Source: Microvirga arvi (GTDB lineage Bacteria > Pseudomonadota > Alphaproteobacteria > Rhizobiales > Beijerinckiaceae). From it: a stretch of 64,000 bases of DNA. The notes beneath the pieces are model-generated. The model saw nothing but the letters and a program-made list of their open reading frames with translations, did no database searches and was not told where the DNA came from. Within the stretch, counting starts at the first letter, position 1. Each line of letters begins with the position of its first letter. The stretch lies in contig NZ_JAFEMD010000011.1 in the NCBI RefSeq assembly GCF_016892765.1, forward strand, positions 62,001 through 126,000. The letters are read 5' to 3'. Below are positions 1 through 10,613 of the stretch, piece by piece. Both the position numbers and the translations under genes were made by a program.

Positions 1-178
1 GACGACGGTGCAGAGGCATCTGACCGCCTTCGAAGCCCTTGATCGCCACGCCGGTACGGGACTTCTGTCCCTTCACGCCGCGACCGCCGGTCTTGCCCTT
101 GCCGGAGCCGATACCACGGCCGACACGCATGCGGTTCTTAGTGGAACCTTCGTTGTCACGAATTTCGTTGAGTTTCAT
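1..178 (-). CDS. rplO: 50S ribosomal protein L15, partial (N-terminal part)
   Basis: Large-subunit ribosomal protein L15, an assembly protein that contacts 23S rRNA. Only about the first 59 residues are present; the C-terminal part lies beyond the left edge of the window. The start [12 protein letters not shown] and the glycine/lysine-rich stretch [16 protein letters not shown] are typical of the L15 N-terminal tail that threads into the rRNA. It starts 10 nt after the rpmD stop, as expected for the spc cluster, where L15 is followed by secY (not visible here). The identification is firm; the gene is incomplete only because the window ends. Confidence 0.97.
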   Translation of the reverse strand, partial: MKLNEIRDNEGSTKNRMRVGRGIGSGKGKTGGRGVKGQKSRTGVAIKGFEGGQMPLHRR

Positions 179-188
179 GACGCTCTCC

Positions 189-395
189 TCACTGCCCGTC
201 GACAACGCGCACGAGGTGCTTGACCTTTTCGATCATGCCGCGGGTCGCAGGCGTGTCCTCCAAGGTCGAAGTACGGTGAAGCTTGTTGAGCTTGAGGCCG
301 ATCAGCGTCTGGCGCTGCTTGGCTTCGCGGCGGATCGGCGAACCGATCTGCTCAACGGTGATGGTGGATGCTGCAGCAGCAGGCTTCTTTGCCAT
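189..395 (-). CDS. rpmD: 50S ribosomal protein L30
   Basis: Small large-subunit protein L30, 68 residues with the start chosen at [14 protein letters not shown] two codons upstream (position 401) is possible but less likely. The core [19 protein letters not shown] followed by [19 protein letters not shown] is the standard bacterial L30 fold. It lies between rpsE and rplO, as in most proteobacterial spc clusters, and is presumably co-translated with them. The short alanine-rich N-terminal extension is common in alphaproteobacteria. Confidence 0.96.
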   Translation of the reverse strand: MAKKPAAAASTITVEQIGSPIRREAKQRQTLIGLKLNKLHRTSTLEDTPATRGMIEKVKHLVRVVDGQ

Positions 396-409
396 GGTCA
401 CAGCCTCCC

Positions 410-979
410 TTACGCTTCAGCGCCAGCGGCTTCGCTGGTGTCTGCGTCACGGCGGCGAGCCTGCAGCGTCGAGACCTTCAGGCCACGGCGAGCGGCGACC
501 GAACGCGGGCTGTCCTCGTTCTTGAGCGCGTCGAAAGTCGCGCGGACGAGGTTGTACGGGTTCGACGAGCCGAGCGACTTGGCGACCACGTCCTGCATGC
601 CCACCACCTCGAAGACGGCGCGCATCGGGCCGCCGGCGATGATGCCGGTACCCTGGGGAGCGGCACGGAGCACGACTTTGCCGGCGCCGTGGCGGCCGTT
701 CACGTCGTGATGCAGCGTGCGGCCCTCGCGAAGGGCGACGCGGATCATGGAGCGCTTGGCAGCGTCCGTGGCCTTGCGGATGGCCTCCGGCACCTCACGG
801 GCCTTGCCGTGGCCGAAGCCGACGCGACCCTTCTGGTCGCCGACGACGACGAGAGCAGCAAAGCCGAAGCGACGGCCGCCCTTCACCACCTTGGCGACGC
901 GGTTGATATGGACCAACCGATCGACGAATTCGCTGTCGCGCTCTTCGCGATCAGCACGTTCTCTTGGTTCTCTAGCCAT
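410..979 (-). CDS. rpsE: 30S ribosomal protein S5
   Basis: Small-subunit protein S5, involved in translational accuracy and in the mRNA entry/helicase site. It has 189 residues from the start [10 protein letters not shown]; a second ATG four codons upstream is less likely because AGAGGT just before position 979 can act as the ribosome-binding site. The S5 double-stranded-RNA-binding domain is visible ([18 protein letters not shown], then [13 protein letters not shown]), followed by the C-terminal domain with [13 protein letters not shown]. The acidic/alanine C-terminal tail is an alphaproteobacterial feature. It sits between rplR and rpmD in the spc cluster. Confidence 0.98.
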   Translation of the reverse strand: MAREPRERADREERDSEFVDRLVHINRVAKVVKGGRRFGFAALVVVGDQKGRVGFGHGKAREVPEAIRKATDAAKRSMIRVALREGRTLHHDVNGRHGAGKVVLRAAPQGTGIIAGGPMRAVFEVVGMQDVVAKSLGSSNPYNLVRATFDALKNEDSPRSVAARRGLKVSTLQARRRDADTSEAAGAEA

Positions 980-1043
980 GAGACCTCTCACTTGCGCGGG
1001 CGGCGGGCCCGCTCGCTAAGGATAATTCGGATTGAACCCGCCG

Positions 1044-1406
1044 TTAGAAATCCAGACCGCCTTCACGGGCAGCGTCGGCGAGAGCCTTGACGCGGCCGTG
1101 ATAGAGGTAGCCCGAGCGGTCGAAGATGACCTGCTTCACGCCGGCAGCAACCGCGCGTTCAGCCACGAGCTTGCCCACTTCCTTCGCCGCATCGACAGTG
1201 GCGCCGGTCTTGAGCTTGCCCTTCAGGTCAGCTTCGAGGGTCGAGGCCGCGGCGACCGTATGGCCGCGCACGTCGTCGATGATCTGGGCGTAGATCTGCT
1301 TGGACGAACGGAAGACCGACAACCGCGGACGACCATTCGCTGCCTTCTTGATCGCACGGCGCACACGAGCCTTGCGGCGATCTTCAGCGCCTTTCTTCTC
1401 AGCCAT
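1044..1406 (-). CDS. rplR: 50S ribosomal protein L18
   Basis: L18 binds 5S rRNA and helps attach it to the 23S rRNA in the central protuberance. The 120-residue product matches the usual length. The basic N-terminus [20 protein letters not shown] and the conserved C-terminal [19 protein letters not shown] are diagnostic. The gene lies between rplF (12 nt upstream) and rpsE (64 nt downstream) in the spc cluster. Confidence 0.98.
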   Translation of the reverse strand: MAEKKGAEDRRKARVRRAIKKAANGRPRLSVFRSSKQIYAQIIDDVRGHTVAAASTLEADLKGKLKTGATVDAAKEVGKLVAERAVAAGVKQVIFDRSGYLYHGRVKALADAAREGGLDF

Positions 1407-1418
1407 GATACGTCGTCC

Positions 1419-1952
1419 TTACTTCTTCTTGCCTTCCTTGCGGAAGATGAACTCGTCGGAGTACTTCACGCCCTTGCCCTTGTAGGGCTCCGGACCGCGG
1501 TATTCACGGATCTCGGCGGCGGTCTGACCGACGACCTGCTTGTCGATACCGGCCACGACGACTTCCGTCGGCTTCGGGGTCGTGATCGTCACGCCCGCCG
1601 GAATCGCGTAGTCGATGTCGTGGCTGTAACCCAGCGACAGCTTCAGCACCTTGCCGGCAACGGCGGCCTTGTAGCCGACGCCGTTGATCTCGAGGCGCTT
1701 CTCGAAGCCCTTGGACACGCCTTCGACCAGGTTCGCCACCTGAGCGCGGGACATGCCCCACTTGGCACGGGCCGTCTTGGATTCGTCGCGCGGGTTCACC
1801 GCCACGGCGCCATCCTCAAGAGCAACCGACACTTCTTCGGGAACGAGGAATGAAAGCTCACCCTTCGTGCCCTTAACCTTCACCATCTGACCGTCAACGG
1901 ACGCCGTCACACCTGACGGAACCGGAACGGGTTTCTTGCCTACTCGGGACAT
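1419..1952 (-). CDS. rplF: 50S ribosomal protein L6
   Basis: L6 sits near the sarcin-ricin loop and the factor-binding site of the large subunit. The product has 177 residues, the normal bacterial length, with two tandem L6 domains. It begins [15 protein letters not shown] and ends with the conserved [18 protein letters not shown] motif and a lysine-rich tail. rpsH precedes it by 36 nt and rplR follows by 12 nt. Confidence 0.98.
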   Translation of the reverse strand: MSRVGKKPVPVPSGVTASVDGQMVKVKGTKGELSFLVPEEVSVALEDGAVAVNPRDESKTARAKWGMSRAQVANLVEGVSKGFEKRLEINGVGYKAAVAGKVLKLSLGYSHDIDYAIPAGVTITTPKPTEVVVAGIDKQVVGQTAAEIREYRGPEPYKGKGVKYSDEFIFRKEGKKK

Positions 1953-1988
1953 TTTCGAATCTCCGTGGTTCTGTGCGGGTGCCTGGCC

Positions 1989-2384
1989 TTAGAAGACCTT
2001 GCAGAGCACTTCGCCGCCCACGTTCTTCTCCCGGGCCTCGTGATCGGCCATCACGCCCTGCGGCGTCGAGAGAATGGTGATGCCCAGACCGTCGGCCACG
2101 CGAGGCATGGTGTCGACGGAGGCATACACGCGGCGGCCCGGCTTGGAGACGCGCTCGATGGAGCGGATCACCGGCTGGCCGTCATAATACTTCAGCTCGA
2201 TCGAAAACTCCGTCCGGCCGTTGCCGAACTCGGTCTGCGAGAAGTCGCGGATGTAGCCCTCGGACTTGAGAACTTCGAGGACGCGAGCGCGGAGCTTCGA
2301 GCCAGGGGTGGAAACGCTGCCGCGACGGCGCATCTGCGCGTTGCGGATGCGGGTGAGCATATCGCCCAACGGATCGTTGATCAT
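1989..2384 (-). CDS. rpsH: 30S ribosomal protein S8
   Basis: S8 binds the central domain of 16S rRNA and in E. coli is the translational repressor of the spc operon; the same role here is inference. The 131 residues show the family ends: [17 protein letters not shown] at the start and [19 protein letters not shown] near the end, the latter being the conserved STPQG rRNA-binding motif. It lies 15 nt after rpsN and 36 nt before rplF. Confidence 0.98.
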   Translation of the reverse strand: MINDPLGDMLTRIRNAQMRRRGSVSTPGSKLRARVLEVLKSEGYIRDFSQTEFGNGRTEFSIELKYYDGQPVIRSIERVSKPGRRVYASVDTMPRVADGLGITILSTPQGVMADHEAREKNVGGEVLCKVF

Positions 2385-2399
2385 ATGATGCCCTCCCCC

Positions 2400-2705
2400 T
2401 TACCAGCTGGACTTCACGAGGCCCGGAATCAGGCCCTTGTTGCCGAGCTCGCGCAGAGCGATACGCGACATGCCGAGCTTGCGGTAGTAAGCGCGCGGGC
2501 GGCCCGTGATCTCGCAGCGATTGCGGATGCGGGTCGGGCTCGCATTGCGCGGCAGCTCAGCCAGCTTGAGGCGCGCCTCGAAGCGCTCCTCCATGGACTT
2601 CGACTCGTCGTTGGCGACCGCCAGGAGGCGCTCGCGGCGGCCGGCGAACTTCTTCACCAGGTCACGACGATGCTTGTTCTTCTCAATAGCGCTTTTCTTA
2701 GCCAT
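2400..2705 (-). CDS. rpsN: 30S ribosomal protein S14 (zinc-independent type)
   Basis: S14 is a late-assembly protein of the 30S head. At 101 residues this is the long, zinc-free form: it lacks the paired CXXC motifs of the short form. Diagnostic segments are [20 protein letters not shown] and the C-terminal [20 protein letters not shown]. It lies between rplE and rpsH in the spc cluster. Confidence 0.98.
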   Translation of the reverse strand: MAKKSAIEKNKHRRDLVKKFAGRRERLLAVANDESKSMEERFEARLKLAELPRNASPTRIRNRCEITGRPRAYYRKLGMSRIALRELGNKGLIPGLVKSSW

Positions 2706-2744
2706 GCTTTTATCTCCAGTGTCCGCGTTTGAGGACAGCTATCC

Positions 2745-3311
2745 TCACTGCCGGAACGGGAAGTTGAAGTGACGCAGCAGGGCGCGGGCTTCGTCGTCAG
2801 TCTTCGCCGTGGTGGTGATGATGACGTCCATGCCCCAAACCTGCTCGACCCTGTCGTAATTGATCTCAGGGAACACGAGGTGCTCCTTGATACCCATTGC
2901 GTAGTTGCCGCGGCCGTCGAACGACTTGGGGTTAAGGCCCCGGAAGTCGCGGACGCGGGGGAGAGCGATGGTCACAAGACGGTCAAGGAACTCGTACATG
3001 CGAGCCTTGCGCAGCGTGACCTTGGCGCCGATCGGCATGTTCTCGCGGACCTTGAACTGCGAGATAGCCTTGCGGGCCTTCGTGATCACCGGCTTCTGGC
3101 CGGCGATGAGAGCGAGATCGGCAGCAGCGACCGTAGCCTTCTTCGAGTCCGCGGTCGATTCGCCAACGCCCATGTTGAGGACGATCTTGTCGATCGTCGG
3201 CACTTCCATGGGGTTCTTGTAGCCGAATTCTTCAATGAGCTTCGGACGCACCACTTCCTCGTAGTGCTTCTTCAGCCGCGGCGTGTAGCCGTCTACCTGA
3301 GCCTTAGCCAT
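2745..3311 (-). CDS. rplE: 50S ribosomal protein L5
   Basis: L5 is a 5S rRNA-binding protein of the central protuberance that also contacts the P-site tRNA. The 188-residue product carries [16 protein letters not shown] and the C-terminal [16 protein letters not shown], both family signatures. Its start overlaps the 3' end of rplX by 8 nt, so the two are probably translationally coupled. Confidence 0.98.
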   Translation of the reverse strand: MAKAQVDGYTPRLKKHYEEVVRPKLIEEFGYKNPMEVPTIDKIVLNMGVGESTADSKKATVAAADLALIAGQKPVITKARKAISQFKVRENMPIGAKVTLRKARMYEFLDRLVTIALPRVRDFRGLNPKSFDGRGNYAMGIKEHLVFPEINYDRVEQVWGMDVIITTTAKTDDEARALLRHFNFPFRQ

Positions 3312-3621
3312 CGATCAGGTCTCCCGAACGCTTGGCGAAACGGACCTTGCGGCCGTCTTCGAGAACTTTGAAACCAACCCGGGTCGGCTTGCCGTCCTTC
3401 GGGTCTGCGTAGGCCAGGTTCGACAGATGGATGGCCGCCTCTTTCGAGATGATGCCGGCCTCCTGGCTTGCCGTCTGGCGTTGATGGCGCTTCACGACGT
3501 TGACGCCACGGACGACCGCGCGCTCTTCCTTCGGCAGCACCTGGACGACTTCACCGGTCTTGCCCTTGTCGCGACCGGTCAGAACGACGACCTTGTCGCC
3601 CTTCTTGATCTTTGCGGCCAT
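3304..3621 (-). CDS. rplX: 50S ribosomal protein L24
   Basis: L24 is one of the two assembly-initiator proteins of the 50S subunit. The 105 residues contain an N-terminal KOW motif ([20 protein letters not shown]) that binds the 5' domain of 23S rRNA. Its start overlaps the rplN stop by one base and its end overlaps rplE by 8 nt, giving a tightly coupled rplN-rplX-rplE unit. Confidence 0.98.
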   Translation of the reverse strand: MAAKIKKGDKVVVLTGRDKGKTGEVVQVLPKEERAVVRGVNVVKRHQRQTASQEAGIISKEAAIHLSNLAYADPKDGKPTRVGFKVLEDGRKVRFAKRSGDLIDG

Positions 3622-3989
3622 TAGAGCACCTCCGGCGCAAGCGAAATGATCTTCATGTGGTTCTTGGCACGCAGTTCGCGGGGAACGGGGCCGAAGATAC
3701 GGGTGCCGACCGGCTCTTTCTGATTGTTGATCAGAACGGCGGCATTGCGGTCGAAGCGGATGACCGAGCCGTCAGCGCGGCGGATGTCCTTCGCGGTGCG
3801 AACGACGACGGCCTTCATGACGTCGCCCTTCTTCACGCGACCGCGCGGAATAGCCTCTTTCACGGATACGACGATGATATCGCCCACGGAAGCGTACTTA
3901 CGCTTCGAACCGCCGAGAACCTTGATGCACATCACGCGACGAGCACCGGAATTGTCGGCGACGTCAAGATTCGTCTGCATCTGGATCAT
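3621..3989 (-). CDS. rplN: 50S ribosomal protein L14
   Basis: L14 lies at the subunit interface and forms bridges to the 16S rRNA; it is also the docking site of the silencing factor RsfS. The 122-residue protein begins [18 protein letters not shown] and ends [18 protein letters not shown], both nearly invariant in bacteria. It is the first gene of the spc cluster and is separated from rpsQ by a 163-nt spacer that carries a promoter-like sequence. Confidence 0.98.
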   Translation of the reverse strand: MIQMQTNLDVADNSGARRVMCIKVLGGSKRKYASVGDIIVVSVKEAIPRGRVKKGDVMKAVVVRTAKDIRRADGSVIRFDRNAAVLINNQKEPVGTRIFGPVPRELRAKNHMKIISLAPEVL

Positions 3990-4106
3990 GGCTTTGATCC
4001 TTTCCTTTGTTTCAGACAGGTTTCCGGGCCAAGGCAGGATTGCCCCCCGGACTACGCCTGACGGGGATCTGACGTCCCCTGCCCTTCATATGTCGAGAAA
4101 GGCGGC

Positions 4107-4135
4107 CGTATACACGAGCCGCCCTCGTTAGACAA
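4107..4135 (-). promoter_or_regulatory. Candidate sigma-70 promoter for the spc cluster (rplN onward)
   Basis: Read on the minus strand, TTGTCT (4130-4135) and TATACG (4107-4112) are separated by exactly 17 nt. This fits a housekeeping promoter (TTGACA / TATAAT) in the 163-nt spacer between rpsQ and rplN, where E. coli has its spc promoter. The start of transcription would fall about 110 nt before rplN. It is supported by position and sequence only. Confidence 0.5.
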
Positions 4136-4143
4136 CCCCTAGG

Positions 4144-4161
4144 AAGGCTTTTTTAAGCCTT
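4144..4161 (-). terminator. Hairpin at the end of the S10 cluster, overlapping the rpsQ stop
   Basis: A perfect 7-bp stem (AAGGCTT / AAGCCTT) with a 4-nt loop covers the rpsQ stop codon (4153-4155). On the transcribed strand there is no clear U-run after it, so it may be an attenuator or an mRNA 3'-end stabiliser rather than a strong terminator. Confidence 0.35.
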
Positions 4162-4392
4162 CGCTTGGTCGACGAGCACCCAGGTCTTGAGTTTGGAGAG
4201 CGGCTTGGTCTCTTCGATGAAGACCGTGTCGCCCACCTTGGCTGTGTTGTTCTCGTCGTGTGCGTGGTAGTTCTTCGTCTTACGCACGGTCTTCTTCATG
4301 ACCGGGTGCGTGAAACGGCGTTCCACCTTCACGACGACCGTCTTGTCCTGCTTGTCGCTGACAACGACGCCCTGCAAAACGCGCTTCGGCAT
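4153..4392 (-). CDS. rpsQ: 30S ribosomal protein S17
   Basis: S17 is an OB-fold primary-binding protein of the 16S rRNA 5' domain. The 79-residue protein carries [20 protein letters not shown] and the conserved [16 protein letters not shown] end. It is the last gene of the S10 cluster; a hairpin over its stop codon and a promoter-like sequence downstream separate it from rplN. Confidence 0.97.
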   Translation of the reverse strand: MPKRVLQGVVVSDKQDKTVVVKVERRFTHPVMKKTVRKTKNYHAHDENNTAKVGDTVFIEETKPLSKLKTWVLVDQAKA

Positions 4393-4403
4393 CTTGATCC
4401 CCT

Positions 4404-4616
4404 TTAAGCCTTCGCCCCAGCAGCCTTCTGGCGCTGCAGCGTCTTGACGCGGGCGATGTCCCTGCGGACTTCGCGGACGCGCCCGGTGTTCTCGAGCTGG
4501 CCGGTCGCGCGCTGGAAGCGGAGGTTGAACTGCTCCTTCTTCAGGTTCAGCAGCTCGTCCGTCAGCTGGTCGGTCGACATGGCATTGAGGTCGGAGGCTC
4601 TCTGCTTAGACTTCAT
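4404..4616 (-). CDS. rpmC: 50S ribosomal protein L29
   Basis: L29 is a two-helix protein next to the polypeptide exit tunnel, where it helps dock trigger factor and SRP. The start at [10 protein letters not shown] (70 residues) is chosen because AGGAGGGG lies just upstream; an ATG seven codons earlier has no such site. The core [19 protein letters not shown] and [20 protein letters not shown] is typical. It lies 10 nt after rplP and 11 nt before rpsQ. Confidence 0.97.
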   Translation of the reverse strand: MKSKQRASDLNAMSTDQLTDELLNLKKEQFNLRFQRATGQLENTGRVREVRRDIARVKTLQRQKAAGAKA

Positions 4617-4626
4617 GATCCCCTCC

Positions 4627-5040
4627 TTACTCTGCAATACGCTGAATGAAACGCGTCTTGATCGGAAGCTTCGCAGCGCCGAGGCGCAGAGCCTCGCGAG
4701 CGATATCCTCCGGAACGCCGTCGATCTCGAACATGATACGGCCAGGTTTCACCTTGGCCGCCCAGAATTCGGGAGCGCCCTTGCCCTTACCCATACGCAC
4801 TTCGGTCGGCTTCGACGACACCGGCACGTCCGGGAAGATGCGGATCCACACCCGGCCCGCGCGCTTCATGGCGCGGGTGATGGCGCGGCGAGCCGCCTCG
4901 ATCTGACGAGCGTTGACGCGCTCGGGCTCCATCGCCTTCAGGCCGAACTGGCCGAAGTTGAGGTCCGTACCGCCCTTCGCAGTGCCGGATATACGGCCCT
5001 TGAACTGCTTACGGAACTTGGTTTTCTTCGGTTGCAACAT
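4627..5040 (-). CDS. rplP: 50S ribosomal protein L16
   Basis: L16 organises the A-site region of the large subunit. The 137 residues begin [19 protein letters not shown] and contain [14 protein letters not shown]-like sequence ([19 protein letters not shown]), the conserved loop near the peptidyl-transferase centre. It lies between rpsC (24 nt) and rpmC (10 nt) in the S10 cluster. Confidence 0.98.
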   Translation of the reverse strand: MLQPKKTKFRKQFKGRISGTAKGGTDLNFGQFGLKAMEPERVNARQIEAARRAITRAMKRAGRVWIRIFPDVPVSSKPTEVRMGKGKGAPEFWAAKVKPGRIMFEIDGVPEDIAREALRLGAAKLPIKTRFIQRIAE

Positions 5041-5064
5041 GGCAAACCTCTCCTGACCTCTCGG

Positions 5065-5769
5065 TTACGCCGCTTGCTCGCGGCGGCCACCGGAGCGGCC
5101 TCCTTCGTCGTTCATCCGCTTGTCCTGGGCCATCGGATCGTGCTCAAGGATTTCGCCCTTGAAGATCCAGACCTTGATGCCGCAGGTGCCATAGGTCGTG
5201 AAAGCCGTGGACGTCCCGTAATCCACATCCGCACGCAGGGTGTGCAGCGGAACGCGGCCCTCACGATACCATTCGAGGCGGGCGATTTCAGCGCCACCCA
5301 GACGGCCCGAGCAGTTGATACGGATGCCCTCGGCGCCCAGACGCATCGCCGACTGAACGGCGCGCTTCATGGCGCGGCGGAACGCAACGCGGCGCTCGAG
5401 CTGCTGGGCGATGGAATCGGCCACCAGCGTCGCGTCGACTTCCGGCTTGCGGACTTCGACGATGTTGATCGCCACATCCGCGTCGGTCATCTTGGCGACG
5501 AGCTTGCGGAGCTTCTCGATGTCGGCACCCTTCTTGCCGATCACCACGCCCGGGCGACCCGAGTGGATGGTGACGCGGCACTTCTTGTGCGGACGCTCGA
5601 TGACGATCTTCGAAACGGCGGCCTGCTTCAGCTGCTTCATGAGAGCTTCGCGGATCGCCATATCCTCGTGCATCAGCTTGGCGTACTCGCCCTTGCCGGC
5701 GAACCAGCGCGAGTCCCAGGTCCGGTTGATGCCGAGCCGAAGACCGATCGGGTTAACTTTCTGACCCAT
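5065..5769 (-). CDS. rpsC: 30S ribosomal protein S3
   Basis: S3 forms part of the mRNA entry channel of the 30S subunit. The 234-residue product contains an N-terminal KH domain ([19 protein letters not shown]) and a C-terminal S3 domain ([20 protein letters not shown]). The start [14 protein letters not shown] is invariant in bacteria. The C-terminal basic/glycine tail is short, as usual in alphaproteobacteria. It is 11 nt from rplV. Confidence 0.98.
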   Translation of the reverse strand: MGQKVNPIGLRLGINRTWDSRWFAGKGEYAKLMHEDMAIREALMKQLKQAAVSKIVIERPHKKCRVTIHSGRPGVVIGKKGADIEKLRKLVAKMTDADVAINIVEVRKPEVDATLVADSIAQQLERRVAFRRAMKRAVQSAMRLGAEGIRINCSGRLGGAEIARLEWYREGRVPLHTLRADVDYGTSTAFTTYGTCGIKVWIFKGEILEHDPMAQDKRMNDEGGRSGGRREQAA

Positions 5770-5780
5770 CTGGTTCTCCT

Positions 5781-6161
5781 TTATGCCTGTTCGGCAACTT
5801 CACGAACCACGATCGTGAGGTTCGAGAAGGGCTTTTCGATACGAGCACCCCGGCCACGGGCTCGGGCGTGGAAGCGCTTCATAACGAGCGCCTTGCCGAC
5901 GAAGGCCTGGCTGACGACGAGATCGTCCACATCGAGGTTGTGGTTGTTCTCGGCGTTGGCAATGGCGCTCTCGAGGCACTTCTTCACGTCGCGAGCGATG
6001 CGCTTGCGGGAGAACTCGAGATCGGCGAGAGCCGCAGAAACCTTCTTGCCGCGGATAAGGGCCGCAACAAGATTGAGCTTCTGGGGGCTGACGCGCAGCA
6101 TACGAGCGACGGCTTGAGCCTCAGTGTCGCTCAGCGCGCGAGGAGTCGCGGCCTTACCCAT
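5781..6161 (-). CDS. rplV: 50S ribosomal protein L22
   Basis: L22 lines the nascent-peptide exit tunnel. The start is placed at [10 protein letters not shown] (126 residues) because the in-frame sequence further upstream lies inside rpsS, is arginine-rich and does not resemble L22. The core [20 protein letters not shown] and the tunnel-hairpin region [20 protein letters not shown] are diagnostic. It begins right after the rpsS stop (6163), consistent with translational coupling. Confidence 0.97.
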   Translation of the reverse strand: MGKAATPRALSDTEAQAVARMLRVSPQKLNLVAALIRGKKVSAALADLEFSRKRIARDVKKCLESAIANAENNHNLDVDDLVVSQAFVGKALVMKRFHARARGRGARIEKPFSNLTIVVREVAEQA

Positions 6162-6162
6162 C

Positions 6163-6441
6163 TTACTTCCTCTTCGCCTTCTTGTCCGCCGCGTGGCCGT
6201 GGAACGTGCGGGTCGGCGAGAACTCGCCAAACTTGTGACCCACCATTTCCTCGCTCACGTTGACGGGGATGTGCTTCTGACCGTTGTAGACCCCAAAGGT
6301 GAGGCCCACAAACTGCGGGAGGATCGTGGAGCGGCGGCTCCAGATCTTGATAACCTCGTTGCGGCCCGAGGAACGGGCAGCCTCGGCCTTCTTGAGGAGG
6401 TAGCCGTCGACGAACGGACCCTTCCAAAGCGAACGTGCCAT
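6163..6441 (-). CDS. rpsS: 30S ribosomal protein S19
   Basis: S19 is located in the 30S head and, with S13, touches the A-site finger. The 92 residues start [18 protein letters not shown] and contain [20 protein letters not shown] and the [19 protein letters not shown] tail, all standard. The gene sits between rplB (15 nt) and rplV (1 nt) in the S10 cluster. Confidence 0.98.
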   Translation of the reverse strand: MARSLWKGPFVDGYLLKKAEAARSSGRNEVIKIWSRRSTILPQFVGLTFGVYNGQKHIPVNVSEEMVGHKFGEFSPTRTFHGHAADKKAKRK

Positions 6442-6456
6442 GACGTGCCTCTATCC

Positions 6457-7293
6457 TTACTTCTTCCGAGCGTGACGGCTCGACACGATGAACTTGTCGG
6501 TCCGCTTGTTCGAACGGGTTTTCTTGCCCTTGGTCGGGACGCCCCACGGGGACACCGGATGGCGACCACCGGACGTGCGACCCTCACCACCACCGTGCGG
6601 GTGGTCGATCGGGTTCATGGAAACGCCGCGGTTGTGCGGACGCTTGCCAAGCCAGCGGTTACGACCAGCCTTACCGATCGAGGTGTTCATGTGGTCCGGG
6701 TTCGACACCGCGCCGACGCTGGCGAAGCACTGGCCATGAACCAGACGCTGCTCGCCGGAGTTCAGGCGGACCGTCACGTAGCCCTGGTCACGACCCACGA
6801 TCTGAGCGTAGGTGCCGGCGGAGCGGGCGAGTGCGCCGCCCTTGCCGACCTTCAGCTCCACATTGTGGATGATCGTTCCCACCGGCATGTTGCCGATCGG
6901 CATCGCGTTGCCCGGCTTGATGTCGACCTGCTCGCCAGCCGACACCTGATCGCCGACAGCCAGACGCTGCGGAGCCAGGATGTAGGACTGCTCGCCGTCG
7001 GCGTAGCCGATCAGTGCGATGAAGGCGGTGCGGTTCGGATCATACTCAATCCGCTCCACGGTCGCCACATCGCCCAGACGGGCGCGACGCTTGAAGTCGA
7101 CCAGACGCAGGGTGCGCTTGTGACCACCGCCACGGAAGCGGACGGTCACGCGACCCAGGTTGTTACGGCCGCCGGAGGAGCTCTTGCCCTCCGTCAGCTT
7201 CTTGACCGGCTTGCCCTTGTAGAGCTCGCTGCGGTCGACGATCACCAGCTGGCGCAGGCCGGGGGTGATCGGTTTGAATGTTTTCAAAGCCAT
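6457..7293 (-). CDS. rplB: 50S ribosomal protein L2
   Basis: L2 is required for subunit association and peptidyl-transferase function. The 278-residue protein carries the family motif [20 protein letters not shown] near its C-terminus, including the histidine equivalent to His229 of E. coli, implicated in peptidyl transfer. The N-terminus [17 protein letters not shown] is typical. It lies between rplW (20 nt) and rpsS (15 nt). Confidence 0.98.
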   Translation of the reverse strand: MALKTFKPITPGLRQLVIVDRSELYKGKPVKKLTEGKSSSGGRNNLGRVTVRFRGGGHKRTLRLVDFKRRARLGDVATVERIEYDPNRTAFIALIGYADGEQSYILAPQRLAVGDQVSAGEQVDIKPGNAMPIGNMPVGTIIHNVELKVGKGGALARSAGTYAQIVGRDQGYVTVRLNSGEQRLVHGQCFASVGAVSNPDHMNTSIGKAGRNRWLGKRPHNRGVSMNPIDHPHGGGEGRTSGGRHPVSPWGVPTKGKKTRSNKRTDKFIVSSRHARKK

Positions 7294-7313
7294 CGGATCA
7301 CTCTCTCAACCGA

Positions 7314-7610
7314 TCAGAGGCCGGTCGTGACGTCGATGGTCTGGCCCTCAGCGAGGGTCACAACCGCCTTCTTCACGTCCGAACGCTGGCCGCGGGTGCC
7401 GCGGAACATCTTCACTTTGCCCTTGGTGACGACCGTATTCACGCTCTTCACCTTGACGTCGAACAGCTTCTCAACCGCTTCCTTGATCTGCGGCTTCGTC
7501 GCATCCAGTCGAACCTTGAAGACGACCTTGTTCTGTTCGGACAGGGCCGTGGCCTTCTCGGTGATGACCGGGCTTACGATCACATCGTAATGGCGCGGGT
7601 CCAGGCTCAT
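7314..7610 (-). CDS. rplW: 50S ribosomal protein L23
   Basis: L23 sits at the tunnel exit and is the main docking site for trigger factor and SRP. The 98-residue product begins [20 protein letters not shown] and contains [19 protein letters not shown], the conserved rRNA-binding loop. It starts inside the end of rplD (4-nt overlap), so translation is probably coupled. Confidence 0.98.
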   Translation of the reverse strand: MSLDPRHYDVIVSPVITEKATALSEQNKVVFKVRLDATKPQIKEAVEKLFDVKVKSVNTVVTKGKVKMFRGTRGQRSDVKKAVVTLAEGQTIDVTTGL

Positions 7611-8227
7611 TTGAAGCGCGCCTCCAGCGCATCGACAGCCGACTTCGTGAGAACGAGCTTCTCGCGACGCAGGATGTCATAGACGTTGATGCCCTGCACC
7701 GGCAGGACGTCGATGTTCGGGATGTTGCGAGCAGCCCGCTGGAAGTTCGTCTCGATCTCAGCGCCGCCGATGATCAGGGCGTTGCCGAGGCCGAGCTTGC
7801 CGAAGCGCTCGACGAGAGCCTTCGTCTTGGGCTCGGAGAGCTTCACATCGTCGATCACGACAAGCGAAGCGTCCTTGGCCTTGGACGAGAGCGCGTGCTT
7901 CAGGGCGAGAGCGCGAACCTTCTTGGGCAGATCGTGAGCATGGCTGCGGACCTGCGGGCCGAAGGCACGACCGCCGCCCCGGAACTGGGGAGCGCTCGCG
8001 GCGCCGTGACGGGCGCTGCCGGTACCCTTCTGCTTGTAGACCTTCTTCGTCGTCCGGTCGATGGCCGAACGATTCTTGACGGCGTGCGTGCCGGCCTGGC
8101 GCTTCGCGAGCTGCCAGCGGACGCAACGGGCAAGCAGGTCGGCGCGCGGCTCGAGACCGAAGATGGCCTCGTTCAGGTCGACCGAACCGGCTTTGGCGCC
8201 TTCGAGCGTGGTGACATCAAGCTTCAT
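7607..8227 (-). CDS. rplD: 50S ribosomal protein L4
   Basis: L4 lines the exit tunnel constriction; in E. coli it also represses the S10 operon. The start is set at the ATG at 8227 (206 residues), which shares one base with the rplC stop; a GTG one codon earlier is also in frame. The loop [20 protein letters not shown] and the [17 protein letters not shown] segment are typical of L4. Whether L4-mediated autoregulation operates here cannot be seen from the sequence. Confidence 0.97.
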   Translation of the reverse strand: MKLDVTTLEGAKAGSVDLNEAIFGLEPRADLLARCVRWQLAKRQAGTHAVKNRSAIDRTTKKVYKQKGTGSARHGAASAPQFRGGGRAFGPQVRSHAHDLPKKVRALALKHALSSKAKDASLVVIDDVKLSEPKTKALVERFGKLGLGNALIIGGAEIETNFQRAARNIPNIDVLPVQGINVYDILRREKLVLTKSAVDALEARFK

Positions 8228-8955
8228 CACGCATTCTCCTCTTGGGCCTGCTCAGCCTCGGCCGCCGGCGCAGCATCATTGGCCGTGCGGAACGCGCCGG
8301 GCATCGGCACCTCTGCAGGCAGCTTGCGCTTCACCGCGTCGCGGACGAAGATCCAGCCGCCGGCAACGCCGGGAACGGCGCCTTCGACGAGGATCAGACC
8401 GCGCTCGACGTCGGTCGACACCACACGCAGGTTTTGCGTCGTGACGCGCTCGACACCCAGGTGACCCGGCATCTTCTTGTTCTTGAACGTCTTGCCCGGA
8501 TCCTGGCGGCCGCCGGTCGAACCGATCGAGCGGTGGGAGACCGACACGCCGTGAGTAGCGCGCAGTCCGCCGAAGTTCCAGCGCTTCATGCCGCCGGCGA
8601 AGCCCTTACCGGTCGTGATGCCCGTGACGTCCACGAACTGACCGGCAATGAAATGATCAGCGGTGATCTCGGCGCCGACCGGGATGACAGCATCCTCGGA
8701 AACGCGGAACTCCGCGAGCTTGCGCTTCGGCTCGACCTGCGCAACGGCGAACCTTCCGCGCTCGGCCTTCGAAACGTTCTTCACCTTGGCCTTGCCGACG
8801 CCGACCTGCAGCGCGGTGTAGCCGTTCTTTTCCTTGGTCCGGTGGGCGACGACCTGACAGCTGTCGACCTTCAGAACCGTGACCGGGACATGCTCGCCGG
8901 CATCCGTGAAGATGCGGGTCATCCCGACTTTCTGTGCAATGACGCCTGAGCGCAT
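8227..8955 (-). CDS. rplC: 50S ribosomal protein L3
   Basis: L3 is an early-assembly 50S protein reaching toward the peptidyl-transferase centre. The 242 residues begin [20 protein letters not shown] and contain the conserved [19 protein letters not shown] segment, whose glutamine (GGRQDPG) is the residue methylated in many bacteria. A C-terminal alanine/glutamate-rich tail (about residues 220-242) extends beyond the E. coli protein, as in other alphaproteobacteria. Confidence 0.98.
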   Translation of the reverse strand: MRSGVIAQKVGMTRIFTDAGEHVPVTVLKVDSCQVVAHRTKEKNGYTALQVGVGKAKVKNVSKAERGRFAVAQVEPKRKLAEFRVSEDAVIPVGAEITADHFIAGQFVDVTGITTGKGFAGGMKRWNFGGLRATHGVSVSHRSIGSTGGRQDPGKTFKNKKMPGHLGVERVTTQNLRVVSTDVERGLILVEGAVPGVAGGWIFVRDAVKRKLPAEVPMPGAFRTANDAAPAAEAEQAQEENA

Positions 8956-9002
8956 GTGCGTATCCTCTCGGCGTGTCTACCGAAGGCTCCAAGCCCGAGG
9001 GC

Positions 9003-9311
<309 letters not shown>

Positions 9312-9378
9312 GGCTTATCCATTCAACAAGGGAAGCGACCGTGCCGAGACCCGGCCGCTGTCCTTTGATCCTCTAAAA

Positions 9379-10569
<1,191 letters not shown>

Positions 10570-10613
10570 CGTGGCACCCGTTCCTTTGATCGTTCAATAT
10601 TCGCTTAGTGGGT

